From Gymnothorax reevesii (lineage: Eukaryota > Chordata > Actinopteri > Anguilliformes > Muraenidae): a DNA stretch of 64,000 bases. The DNA is taken from NCBI GenBank assembly GCA_029721435.1, contig CM056576.1, positions 67,289,876 to 67,353,875 of the forward strand. The letters are read 5' to 3'. Both the position numbers and the translations under genes were made by a program. Below, in pieces: positions 44,574 through 55,675 of the stretch; positions within the stretch are counted from its first letter, which is position 1, and each line of letters opens with the position of its first letter. Below the pieces are notes generated by a model. That model saw only the letters and a list, made by a program, of their open reading frames with translations, searched no databases and was not told where the DNA came from.

Positions 44574-44951
44574 GTAAGTGATACATCTGTGTGGTATAAT
44601 TTAAAGTAAGATGATAGCCGTTAGCTTGAACTACGTTTCAGTCCTAAGACTAACAACAGGGTCTAGCTGCTTGTATTGTATACAGTTTTGTGCTGATTTT
44701 GTCCCAACATCCCACATCTGCCCATGTATCAAGGATGGTATTGCTTGACAGTCTGTATTTTGTAACGCTGAAAAGTACGCCACGTATATTCTTAAAACAA
44801 CATTTTGATTTAGCTCCATTTGTACTGTTAATAAAGACATAAACCTGTGGAGTCTGTGAATGGCTCATGCCGGACAAATCTGGATGGATCTCGAGTTGTC
44901 ATTATTTAAAGTTAAGCCCTGTCCTTGCAATCGTTCGGAAACCGTTTGCTC
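44574..44951 (+). other. Intron part of the RecQ-exon unit, copy 1
   Basis: Begins with the donor GTAAGTG. Matches 59813-59475 inverted. No coding signal. Confidence 0.6.
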
Positions 44952-45358
44952 ATTATGGGGTGTATTCTCCCATTCGCGTTAGTCGAAAAAAGTGCATAGC
45001 TACGCGGTTTTCATCCTAAGCATGTTCTTCCCTCAACTTTAGTCTGTGCATTACGCGCCCAGAAGGTAGTTACGCACTTGGGGCGGAGCAAGGCCAAAAT
45101 TGGGGCGTTTCCAGGCGTTTCTCAGGCAAAAAACACTTACACATATTCTCCCCCTGGCTTTCGTGCTTTTTCTGTTAAGCGCTTTTGAGGGCTGTATTAA
45201 GGTCAAGCTCCAACATAAGGCGAAATGGAATATTGCGTTTTAACAGTAATTTTATTTTATTTAACATGGTAAAGTTTGAGACATTCAATATTCGATTGTT
45301 CATCCTTATTTCTAAACTACATTTCTCATAACCATAATAAATTATTAAATGAAAGATA

Positions 45359-45830
45359 TTACGCAACAGCCTCTTCTCCAATTAGTTCAATTACAAACGC
45401 ATTACAAACAATTACAAACATATCAGTGGTCATCGAGGTCACATCTGCGCTGTCGGTCCTGGCATCTGGGTCGTTCCAGAGAGTGGCTGGTGATGTCAAG
45501 CACATATCACATGCGTCTGTGTCAAGGTGTCTGACACAGTTTGTTGACACTCCAAGTTCCTCTCCATGCACTTCTGCTGCAGAGAGAGTGGATGCCACCT
45601 CCTCCTCCAGTGCAGTGAAATGCACAGGGGATGATGGTTGCTCACCACCTGTTGCGTGCACACTTCTCCGGTGTGCAGTGAGCCTGGCTTTTACAGCGCC
45701 CTGCCGATCTCTCCATTTAAGCTATGCTTTAAATCAGGGATATTGCACTTACATCTCCCCACTGAACCCACATCCAGAACGATTCGCAGCTTTCTTCCTC
45801 AGATCAGCCTTCAGTGCCCCCTAGTCATAC
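45359..45830 (-). pseudogene. Myb/SANT-like accessory protein remnant of Harbinger
   Basis: The minus strand reads LKADLRKKAANRSG near 45800. After a gap it reads VHATGGEQPSSPVHFTALEE and TLSAAEVHGEELGVSTN. The family form is W.DLKS..K.....HR....TGGG......LT.LE..... followed by an acidic/Ser tail. Short and broken by at least one frameshift or missing intron. Confidence 0.42.
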
Positions 45831-46714
45831 AATACCAACATCTGTGAAATTTGGTTTTCATTGTCTTCATGTTCTTTTAACAAATGCGACTGCCCTATAT
45901 GTTTGTGATAATCTAAAAAGTTGTGATATTCTCACGAGGGAGGAGAATGACTTTCTAATTGAGGATATCTGTATTAACTAACTCGTGTCTTAACTTTTTT
46001 TTTTTTTAACCATTGACAGTATTGTGTATTTTAATGTCTGAATAAAGATATTTTTAAACAGGCTACTCTAGATTGAGCCCTACCCTGGCCAATACCAAAG
46101 CACTACCCATTTGTTAATCAATTTTAGCCAATAAAGAATAGCCGACATGGGAAGAATCATTATCAGTAAATTGGATAATTGATTAAAATAAAGTATTAGG
46201 CACAAGTTCAAGTGAATGTGTTGCTCAAATCAAATGGGACATAATAGGCTATGGATATGGAATTGTATGATTGTTGAGGCGGTTTCGGGACGGGGGGTAA
46301 GAATCCTTTGTTAATGCGTTTCCATGTCCTTTAGTTGCAAACCTGACATCGGAGTAGTTTGAGATTTCAAGTGTGCAATTTCTAAATGAGATCATATAAA
46401 CTGTCTTTGTTTGTTATTTTTGTGTGACTAGAATGTTCTTTTTATTTGTCTCCGTCCCTGTCTTCCACGGAACAAACAGGCTGGTGTAGGAGGGGCACAT
46501 TTTCAATGCTCTGATTGCGCTGGTTGAGAAACGCTAAATTCTATTTGTTATTTCATTATCGTGGCAATTTGTTTGTTTGCATAGCTTTAATGCCATGGTG
46601 GCTAGAGTAAGAAATAAAAAATGAGATGCGGCATTACTTCTTGTAATTGGCACAGACATACATAGGCCTACCATTGCAGCGGCATCGTTGGCCTGCTGAT
46701 AAAACGTCGTACTT

Positions 46715-47026
46715 TCAAAATGATAAACTTAAGAGGAAAATAAAAAAAATATATAAAATTAAAAAGTAATAATATAAATTGATAAATATAGCGTAAAATA
46801 AAATGTTTAATTTTGCATGTAAGAATAGTGCACATACGAGTTTTTGTTTCTTATCAGTTTGGAGATACGAGGTTTTATCAGCAGGCCCACAATATTCAAA
46901 TTTAAAGTCAGGTTTGCGTTTTCCATGGACCACAACTGCATTTTCATGGTTAATCAGAAAATCCTTGTTCCTTGTTTTCCTGATTGCCATAATCAATGAG
47001 CTTTGTATTTGTTTTGCATTAGTCAC
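46715..47026 (-). other. Unrecognised minus frame in the Harbinger-type element
   Basis: MTNAKQIQSSLIMAIRKTRN and DFKFEYCGPADKTSYL form a 103-codon frame whose second half is AT-driven. I do not recognise it. It might be a remnant exon, or chance. Confidence 0.25.
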
Positions 47027-47170
47027 ACCTCTTTCATAAGGCCGCCTACATTCCGAAGTTGTGGGCGCTGTGGGCGTGATGGAAGCGCGTAGGGGAGAAT
47101 GTGTAACTCAAAACCGCTTAACTCGAATCGTGTAAAAAAGGACTTGTGCGCAAATGGGAGAATAGACCCC

Positions 47171-47501
47171 TAAGTGCCTTGTTTGATTCAAATAGTTTCT
47201 TTGTACTTGTCAGCGTCCCTTTGATTCTCAAATTTTCTTTACAAAAACGGCAAAATTCGTGTAACGCCATTATCACAGCTGTTTCTCAAGCTCCCGTTTG
47301 TTTCTATTGCTTCTCAGCAGCGGTGCACATCTACTACGTCGTACTGTGGCTTAATGTGGATTGGTCGGTGATGAGTGTGACGAGAAGAACCATCATCCAA
47401 TCAGCAGCCGCAGATTTTTTTGAAGGTTCTACCTCTTTCCCAGATGGACTTGTGAAATAAATACCAGGCGGATATATGGAACAGTCTGTCTGGCGTGTCA
47501 G
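47171..47501 (+). other. 3' part of the RecQ-exon unit, copy 1
   Basis: Matches 59470-59091 inverted. An open frame without stops (FDSNSFFVLVSVPLILKF, AIITAVSQAPVCFYCFSAA, MSVTRRTIIQSAAA) is conserved in both copies. It may be an unrecognised exon, or the pair may simply be too young to have decayed. Confidence 0.5.
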
Positions 47502-47809
47502 TTTACGAGCACACATGCAGACACATATAAAAACTGTAACTGTACATATAGATCTGGTATCAGACTAAATTAATGAGCGTAAAAGCTCATTAATCATTAA
47601 AATCATTAACAAGAGTTGTCAGAAAGACAACAAAGCTCGCCGGGGCAGGGTAAAAGTTTTTCTGGACGCCGGGGGTACGACAATAGCTCTCCGGACGTTG
47701 CTCGTCCCGGCGAGCTAAAAATGAATACAACTCTGCTTGTCCTTGGGCCACTGCTTTGTCATAGAGGTAAACATTACAATCTATTAACTGCAGAAGGGTT
47801 ATTGGCACC
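47502..47809. other. Unclassified
   Basis: No gene supported. AGCTCGCCGGGGC (47634) and CCCGGCGAGCT (47706) are inverted and could bound a small foldback. Confidence 0.4.
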
Positions 47810-48990
47810 CCTGGCTCATCCATGCACAAGGATTATGAAGACTATCCCACCTGGTCCAAACCGACAGAGGGGCAACTAAGTCACAGAGAATTTCAATTAT
47901 ATTTAAGTAAGTGATGTGTCATAACACACAGTACGTCATAACCTGCTGTCTATTACACAACAGATCAGTCAAACTGCTTACTCTAACTATAGAAATATAT
48001 ACTAGAACCAGAGAGAACGAGGAAATAACTTTGCTTCAGCCAGTTAGCATGTTAGGTTCCTGCTTCCGCGTTTCCCAAGGATGCAATTTTGTGGCCAAAT
48101 ATGCTGAAACTCTATAGACACCAATTGAAAAGTGCACTTTTTTTTTTGGAAAAATATAGCGAAAACAATAGAAAATGTATTCGACAATTCTTCATTATTT
48201 TGCTCTTTGTCTGACGCAACTGTTCGATGTTTTCAAGTGGGCCTGTAAAATAAGAACAGCTACTTAGAGCTTGGTGACGACTCGTGCACGAGTTTGGTTC
48301 TCCAGCTGTTGCTCTGACTGCAGCAGTTCAGCCACTGAGTGTATAGTGCGTGCGCATTCCGGTATAGTCTGTTGCTCGTCATTTCCCCTTGAACACATTC
48401 GCCAATCCGCACAGAAGACACATTTTCTTGCCCATTTGTGCTGTGTAATCAGATTGGCAATTTTATGAAATGGTGCCGGAAATAAGCACCCATGGAACGC
48501 CATATTTATAGATGGCGTCGGTCAATTCCGGACTTCCTGGGCTGAAGTAGCCAGCCTTGCATCTCCCATTGAAAGTAATAGGGTTCCTCCCTCTCTCCAG
48601 TTCTATTATATTACCTCCATGACTCTTACCCTGGCCCACCACTGAAAGTGCCCCCAATGGACACCTAAGCTTCAGGACCTTTGCAGTTGAAGAAGATCAC
48701 CTCATCCAATGAATCCTAATTTCTTTCAAATCATCTGCTAAGGCTGGATAAGTGTACATCGTTTACCAGGGAAGAGATGGCATCAAGATAGATTGTGTGA
48801 AAAAGGTAGCTGGTTGACCGAGTGTGATACTCTGAAATATTCTGCTGGGAAACCCTGAGTTTGGGACTTCAATCTGTGTCAGTTTGATGGAGCTGTTTTG
48901 GCAGCACAAGGGGTACCTTCCCTATATTGAGCAGGTGCCTTTAATGTAGTGGCAGATCAGCATACACCAGTGAGAAAACACATTAAAAAC
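47810..48990 (+). mobile_element. Tc1-type deletion derivative A, interrupted
   Basis: Pieces 47810-47990 (HNTQYVITCCLLHNRSVKLL, matching the region before the DDE core) and 48640-48990 (GAAGAAGATCACCTC.. through TTGAGCAGGTGCCTTTAATGTAGTGGCAGATCAG) align with derivative B. 47991-48639 is an unclassified insertion. After the GGGAAACCCTGAGT block the sequence jumps to the far 3' end. Confidence 0.65.
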
Positions 48991-49275
48991 ACTCACAGAT
49001 AGAGCTAATAATGTTGATTATCTCATAAAAGCAGCAGATGTCAAGGTCAGCAGACAGATCATAGGCGGCAAGCAAACAGTCAGTTCTTGTTTTCAAGGTG
49101 CTAAACAGTGGAGAAATGGGAAGTGAACAACTTTGACTAGGACCAAATCCTTATGGCTTGATGTCTGGGTTGGAGCATCTCTGAAGTGGCAAGACTCCTG
49201 GGGTGCTCTCTGTCAGCAGATGTAAGTACCTAGTAGTCCAAAGAGGGACAAACCAGGAACCGACTGCTGAGTTCT

Positions 49276-49840
49276 AAGCTCCGGGGGCTCATTGATGCAC
49301 GAGGGCCAAGAAGGCTATCCTGCCTGGTGCAAACTGACAGAAGGGTGACTGTGGCACAAGTCACTCAGAATTTCAGGAATTTTTACCGAAGGAATGCATC
49401 ACCACACAGGGTGCATTATACCCTGCTGTGTATTGCACTTTTACCTTGCAGACCAGTCAAAGCGCTCACTTAAAGCCCAGTTCACCCCTCAGAGCGCCCC
49501 CAACGGGCATCTGAGCTCTAGAGCTGCACCTTGAAGAAGTTGAAGATGGTTGCCTGGTCCGGTGAGTCCCATTTTCTTTTACATTATGTGCTTTGGCTGG
49601 GTAATTGTGCACCATTTACCCAGAAAGAGATGGGATCAAGATGCACTGCGGGAGACATGCTGGTGGAGGGAGCGTGATACTCTGGGAAATGTTCCACACG
49701 GAAACCTTGAGTTTAAGAATTCAAGTGATGCCAGTTTAATGGAGCTGTTTTTGCAGCACAAGGAGGACCTTCACTGTACTCAGCAGGTAGTTTTAATCTT
49801 GTGGCTGATCTGCATATATTTCAGCCAGTGACATGTGTTG
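49276..49840 (+). mobile_element. Tc1-type deletion derivative B
   Basis: Colinear with derivative A and continuous. CCTGGTGCAAACTGACAG starts the first block; GAAGTTGAAGATGGTTGCCTGGTCC encodes the degraded KKVAWSDE-type region. It then jumps from GGAAACCTTGAGT directly to the 3' end (TGGAGCTGTTTTTGCAGCACAAGGAGG). The second and third catalytic motifs are deleted in the same way as in A. Confidence 0.68.
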
Positions 49841-50477
49841 ATCTATGTTCCCTCAGGTTTAATTAGAAAACAATTCAATTTCCGAACTACAATATTGACA
49901 CATTTAGTTTTACAGTGTTTTTGCAATTCGGTCATTGTGCATGAGAAAATTAAGGCAGTTAATGCTGAATGTGGGCAGTAGAATTAGTGATTTTTCCATC
50001 ATAAAAATACATTTGTATTTCTTTGAGAGTGTTAAGCTGAATATCACTGCATTGCTCTATATCGAATGATTCAACTCTAAGACAGAGTGATTTTATTTCA
50101 TTAGGCAGCATTAGGCTAATCGTGAAGGCCAGAGCAGACTGGACGAAAGCAGATTTGTTGAAGCAGACAGTGATTGTCAATGACACAATGTGTGGGTGTC
50201 CCATCTCCCGGCATTAGCAGTTGCTTATCCAGCCCCAGCTCTTTTCAGTGAAAAATGCAGAATGATTGGCACGCTTTAAAAAGCTTCCTTAATTGACCGC
50301 ACCTTAATGTTCTGTCCCATCATTTTTCAGGCTTTAACATACACCATGGCAATGCGACTCAATATATTTAAATTTCGATAGTCTTCCTCTGAGCTAGATA
50401 AATCAGTGTCTTAATGTTCCATTATATGCTTAGTTTTTAAAGAAGCATTTGCTGCAAGGTATCTCAGAGTTTCTTAC
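49841..50477. other. xkr5: Intron flank 3' of the xkr5 penultimate exon
   Basis: No transposon or gene recognised. Low-complexity AT-rich intron. Confidence 0.45.
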
Positions 50478-50589
50478 CAAGAAGGAAACTACAGAGCACG
50501 GCGATGGGAAACCTGATGCTTTTCCACGTTGCCTCGCTCAGTAGGTCTGAAGCAGACAAAAGCAATGTGGTATTCTCTAGCAGCATGAC
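50478..50589 (-). CDS. xkr5: xkr5 penultimate exon (112 bp)
   Basis: Encodes VMLLENTTLLLSASDLLSEA, then TWKSIRFPIAVLCSFLLG, a hydrophobic transmembrane pair. It is preceded by a minus-strand acceptor (TTTTTTGATTGCAG|GTC) and followed by a strong donor (CTTG|GTAAGA). XK-related proteins carry VMLLEN..LLLLA.DFL..ASW at this place, and XKR5 then has GVLSGFLIG, matching CSFLLG here. Phase 0 at its start joins ATG| at 55676. Phase 1 at its end joins |GT at 2606. The exon is intact. Confidence 0.9.
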
Positions 50590-51856
50590 CTGCAATCAAA
50601 AAAGGCACAAATTACTCAGTTTCACCAAACAAACAATATAAACCTTTATCTACAGTTAAAATGTGGATATGGTGAACCACTGCAGGGGGTACACATACAA
50701 TTTAATTGGGCAATCGTGAGTTATTGTGTCCTACTATATCAGCATAATTCAGTTTTTTTGACAGCCAGTTGAAGCGTAAATTAACTAACTTCTGGTTACT
50801 TGTACATCGTTATTGTGTTGGTTTATTGCTTTTTGCTCAGTACAGTGTCTGCTGTGGTGACTCTCAGGAATTGCCTGGCCAATAACGAAGTAATTTCAGA
50901 AGCGGTAGCCATCAGCAGTTGATAGTGGCGGAATGGATGTAGGCGTGCCATTCAATCTGTTGTTAGCAGTACTCTATGATGTACAGTGCCTTCTTCTTAG
51001 TTCCTCAAATATCATTGCATATCTGTCACACTGATGGAATTCACACCTTTAGACAATGTATGTATGTTTAATAACCAGGGATTAAAAACGGTTCAAAGAA
51101 CAAAAACGAAGACCAGAAGCAAATAAGGTTTTGGGATGAAAGTAATCGAAATCGGGGAAAAAAAAGCAATTTCTGTTGTTCTGGGGTAAAAAATGCTTTT
51201 TCTCAACTTTGGATACCCAGTAAAAAATGTTTTTTATTCTTCCAATCATCTTTTCTTGAAATATTATTGACAACAAATTTTCAAAGGAAATTCTATACAG
51301 TAATGAGGTGACATCATGCTGGTATCAGAAGTGAAAGTTCCCATTAATTTTGCCCGTAGACTTTCAGCAAGAAATGCCATTTTTCGAGGCCAGCTTTTCT
51401 CAACTGAGGTTCGTCGCACTCTGCAGTGCCGTCTAGCTTCGTCAGGGGTACCGTAAAAATATTCTGTTAGAAATTTCAAACAAAATAAAATTAATTTAAA
51501 AAAACTATAGCAACAACAGCTGGTTTGGGACGAGACGTTTAGTCGTGGGCGGCAGTGCAGAGAGTTTGAAATGTAGTTGTAATTAGAATTGGAAAGGCAA
51601 AAATGAAAATCAAAACAATAAAGGAATTGAAAATAGAAAGAAAAACAAGAAAGTTCTGTAATGGCCGGTGTTATGTATGGGTATTTTATGTACATGCATT
51701 ATATTACATTTGTAAGTGGAGATTTGTTACATGCTGTTTTTGCTGCCTTGATGGCCAGCTATATTTGTTTTGTTCTTCAGCACCCTCTGGTGGTGCGTCT
51801 GTAGCAAAACATGATCTGATGTAATATCATTTGTAATGGACTAGTGCTTTCTAGAA
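50590..51856. other. xkr5: xkr5 intron, unclassified part
   Basis: No gene. The minus frame 51695-51264 has no recognised domain. CCCTGACGAAGCTAGACGG with a GCACT..AGTGC hairpin (51410-51450) recalls Penelope 3' ends only weakly. Confidence 0.4.
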
Positions 51857-52162
51857 CAGAGGTGGGCAGCGAGGGCCGTATCTGTCCCTGGTATTCACAC
51901 CAACGTCTGGTCTTTAATTAGTTGATTGTCTCAATTAGCCAAACCATTTATTAAATCTGACGTTTCATGCGCATTTCTTTAAATTGTCATGAAACTACAA
52001 AGACTAGTCTTGTCTCCCTTCATAAAACTTTTTCCTTTGATCGAATCATTGCGAAAATCTATATTTGTGCATGCAATCAATTAACTCAATTAGTCAGGGT
52101 AATTGATAGGAATAAAAACTGCATACACACCGGCCCTCCAGGACCGTGATTGCCCATCCCTG
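51857..52162. mobile_element. hAT-type MITE, copy 2 (306 bp)
   Basis: Ends CAGAGGTGGGCA / TGCCCATCCCTG. 8-bp flanks TTCTAGAA / TACTAGAA (7 of 8). Over 90 percent similar by eye to 5538-5840, same orientation. Confidence 0.87.
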
Positions 52163-52170
52163 TACTAGAA

Positions 52171-53376
52171 GCTTCTTGAATCTTCCTGTCTGGAGGGGGT
52201 GGGATTACCCAGGAATCCTTTAGATCTTTCCAGAATGTTGCTAGTCTATAAAAATGCTGTGATTTTAGAGCAGAGCAGAGCAGGACAGAGTTTTTGTTTT
52301 GGCAACAGAGTTACATAGTGACATTAGAGTGTTATTAGAGGATTGAACAGTGGATTTTTTTTCAGTGAAGCATAAATAAGTTTAAGTTGTCATTGCTGGT
52401 TTTCTTGGTAGTGATTTTTTTAAGTCATAACACAGGTAGTATACGGATGCCAAGCGCAACGACAGAGAGAAAGAGAGTAGCACGAACTGAGTACAAACAC
52501 GGAGAATAATATAGAACAAACGTAAGTACTTGCACTTCTAAACGACATATAATAGTTCGAACCACGGAAGCAAAAAGAGACGGAAAAAGGGAGAAGAAAG
52601 TACAATAATTAAAAGATAGAAAGTCATACAAAACCTGACTACAGATATCTTCGGCTATAGTGTGAAGCTAAGCACAGAAACTCTATTGAAGGAGGCTAGC
52701 CGGACTTCCTGCTTATATAGATTCTGGGAAAGCGCCATCCCAGCTCAATCAATCAGCTGGGTAAAGAATTCGATGGCCCAGGAATTCAATATCATCCTGG
52801 GATGAGAGCCGCAAAGAAAAGTCCAAACAGTATGCACACCTCACAAACCATGACAAGTTCGTCAAGCAAAATCAGCTAGATATCGAGGAAAGAGGAATGG
52901 TATCTAGTTGGGATGATATCCGTAAGAAAACCAGACGAGATTTTAAAGGACCAACCTGTGGTCGGGAACATGGAGTTACATGATCAATTTGGATAACTGG
53001 ATGTACGATGTTATCATAGATTGTGCATTACAATGCCTTAGAGTTAGAGCCCTGAGGATTAAAGAATTTGAGGACAATAGTTGTCTGACTTGCTTCCCAC
53101 TCAGATTACAAGCAAAGATGAAATGAGTGGGGGCTGAGTCATTTCAGGGTGTTTCTGGTGTTTGTGAGGCAAGAGGATAACTAGATTCTGAGAAGGGCTG
53201 AAGGAAGTCACTTTGTAAGGGCTACTGTATTTTCAGTGAACAAATTTGGAAGTCTAAGTGGAATTCCAATATCGATTTTCCAATGGACTGAATGAAGGGG
53301 CGGAGACTTGGGCTCTCTCTATATACAAAAGTACAATTTTATCCACAAAAGAACTCATTTCATATTTGATAACTGC
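52171..53376. other. xkr5: xkr5 intron, unclassified
   Basis: No coding sequence. CTTATATAGATTCTGGGAAAGCGCC near 52712 has a TATA-like look on the minus strand, as in LTRs, but no paired LTR was found. Confidence 0.35.
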
Positions 53377-53378
53377 TA

Positions 53379-54743
53379 CAGGTCTCAAAAAAGTTGGGAC
53401 AAGGACCATGGTGTAGCATCCCCTCTTTTTTAACACAGAGTGGAGGCATCTGGGCTTTGAGGAGACAAGTTTCTTGAGTTTAGCCATTGGAATTTGATCC
53501 CACTCTTTTTTAATAAAGGCCTCCAGCAGCTGGAGAGTTTTTGGTCTTCTTTCACTGACTTTTTGTTTAATTATGCACTGAATGTCCTCAATCGATGAAA
53601 GATCAGGACTGCAGGCAGGCCAGTTCAGCACACGGACTCTTCTACTACGAAGCCATTCTGTTGTAATAACTGCAGTATTTGGTTTTGCATTGTTCTGCTG
53701 AAATACACAAGGCCTTCCTTGGAATAGATGTCGTCTGGAGGGGAGCACATGCTGCTCTTAAACCTTTATATACATTTCAGCATTCATGGTGCTTTTTAAA
53801 ACATGCAAGTGTTCCACACCAAATGCACTAATGCATCCCCATGCTATCAGAGATGCTGGCTTTTGAACTGAATGCTGATAAGAGGAGGGGTGGTCTTTCA
53901 CCTCTTTCGCCCAGAGGACACAACGTCCATGATTTCCAACAAGAATTTCAAATTTGGACTCGACTGACCACAGGACACTTTGCCACTTTGCTACAGTCCA
54001 TTTTAAATGAGCCTTGGCCCACAGACCAGGCGGCACATCTGGATTATGCTCAACAGTGGCTTCCTTTTTGCATGATAAGAGTTTTAGGTTTTCTGAGGAT
54101 GCCATGGCAGACTGCGTTTACATACAGTGGTTTCTTGAAGTATTCCTGGGCCCATTTAGTAATGTCAATGACAGAATCATGGCGGTGATTAATGCAGTGG
54201 CGTTTGAGGGCTGGAAGATCAGGGGCATCCAGTAAAGGTTTTTGACCTTGAGCACAGAGATTTTTCCAGTTTCTCTGAATCTTTTGATGATGTAATGCAC
54301 TGTCGATGATGAGACCTTCAAAGCGTTTGCAGTTTGATGTTGAGGAACATTGTTTTCGAAGTATTCCACATTTGTTTTACGCAAGCCTTCGCAGGTTGGA
54401 GAGCCTCTGGCTGTCTTTACTTCTGAGAGACTCAGCCTCTCTAAAACATCCCAATCACCCAATCTACATCCCAATTTATATAGCCAATCACATTACAAAC
54501 CTGATGTAACTTGCTAAATGTTCTTTCAACTGATTGTCTTATTTATTAATTGCATTTTCAGCTCTTTTTTCCCTGTGTCCCAACTTTTATGACCTGTTGC
54601 AGCCAGAAAATTTGAAATAAGTATTTATTTGAAATAAATAATTTCTATTGTAAATAACATATTGGCTCATGTGATCTGAAAGTCATTGCATTTTGATTTT
54701 ATTCATAATTTACACTTCGCCTACTATTTCGGAATTGGGGCTG
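53379..54743 (-). mobile_element. Full-length Tc1-like element
   Basis: The left CAGGTCTCAAAAAAGTTGGGACA and inverted right CAGCCCCAATTCCGAAATAG lie inside TA (53377-53378 and 54744-54745). The transposase remnant runs on the minus strand. Inserted in the xkr5 intron 50590-55675. Confidence 0.8.
53420..54474 (-). pseudogene. Tc1-like transposase with dead active site
   Basis: Reading leftwards: N-terminal helix-turn-helix (TANALKVSSSTVHYIIKRF), then [36 protein letters not shown], the stretch HLFQGRPCVFQQNNAKPNTA, and CSPDLSSIEDIQCIIKQK. The first Asp (W.DESKFE) is Val, the second (FQQDN) is Asn, while the Glu remains. Frames change near 54110 and a stop separates 53758 from 53748. It could not catalyse transposition. 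Confidence 0.85.
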
Positions 54744-54745
54744 TA

Positions 54746-55675
54746 GATAAGGATCAGATTTTGATTAATTAGATCATTGCTTTTTCAGAAGCTCGACTGT
54801 AAGGACCTCATGAATAACTTTGATGCTTTGAAAGTTTGATACAAGTCATGCATATTAAATTATTTAAAATGCAAGCCATGAGTCAAACTTTCACAATGCA
54901 CTAATAACCAATTTACTCAATTATTCAAATACCAATGCTTTAACATAAGGAGCGTTGGTAATTGAATTAATTATTTATTATCGTTTAGCATGGCAGCCAG
55001 TGTGCAACTGTGCTTCCCTGCAAATGCAACCTATTCTTTGGAACACAGTAAACACTAGGATTAAGTCCTATCTCAAAATTAATTAGGTTGCCCTGCAATA
55101 AAAAATCCTGGAATAGGAGGTGGAATTCAGAGAAAGCACTGGGTTAATTGATTATTATTTGTTTTTGTTTTTTTTGCATCCATATAGCATCACTATTCAG
55201 TACATTGTCAATGTAGCCCTTCAGTGTTTTGTCATTCCTTAATACTTTCTTGAAAGAGAGAAAACCCTTTTTTCAGCTCTTACCCAAAAAAGTATGTTAT
55301 TCTCATTGCGTAAATATTTTTTTGCGAATTTTTGCAATTTTAATGTACCAACCTCTGAAATACAATGAATTAGCATTGATAGCAAGTTCATGAATGCGGC
55401 CATTCCTATATTTTAGCCAACCCAAAAATACTTGATGCAACAATATCCCAGATGTTTTGACGTGCTTGGACACCAGGGAATTAGCTGATCTATATAAAGT
55501 TTATATACGCAGAGCTGCAGGTCCAGGTTTGGCAACCAAGGTAGGACTCCAGCACAATCAAAGAACATTTTAGCAAACTAAGAAATTTCACCAGCAATAA
55601 AAACACCTTTACATAGTAATATGTACTCTCCGTTGAAATGCCAGAACCGGACAGTAGAACAACACGGTGACCTAC
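54746..55675. other. xkr5: xkr5 intron next to its donor site, unclassified
   Basis: AT-rich, no element recognised. Confidence 0.45.

Larger units (their letters stand above)
44954..47170. mobile_element. Harbinger-type DNA element (about 2.2 kb)
   Basis: The left GGGGTGTATTCTCCCATTCGCG and inverted right AGGGGTCTATTCTCCCATTTGCGC are near-identical ends. It interrupts the RecQ-exon unit, as shown by the uninterrupted copy 2. A minus-strand Myb/SANT-like accessory-protein remnant (45359-45830) supports PIF/Harbinger. The transposase gene is absent. A clean 3-bp target duplication was not resolved (TAT / TAA flanks). Confidence 0.7.
43944..47501 (+). mobile_element. RecQ-exon unit, copy 1 (split by a Harbinger-type element)
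   Basis: 43944-44951 plus 47171-47501 match, colinearly and inverted, 60415-59091. Shared sequence includes CTAGCCTTGCAGAGCAGA at the start and CTGTCTGGCGTGTCAG at the end, with coding and non-coding parts equally recognisable. The join expected from copy 2 (GAAACCGTTTGC|AAGTG.CTTG) is opened by the insertion 44954-47170. No transposase or clear terminal repeat is visible. Confidence 0.72.

Noticed and set aside
51410..51450. CCTGACGAAG plus GCACT..AGTGC hairpin as a third hammerhead
   Set aside because: The GAAAC core is only GACGAAC and there is no Penelope coding sequence nearby. Too weak to call.
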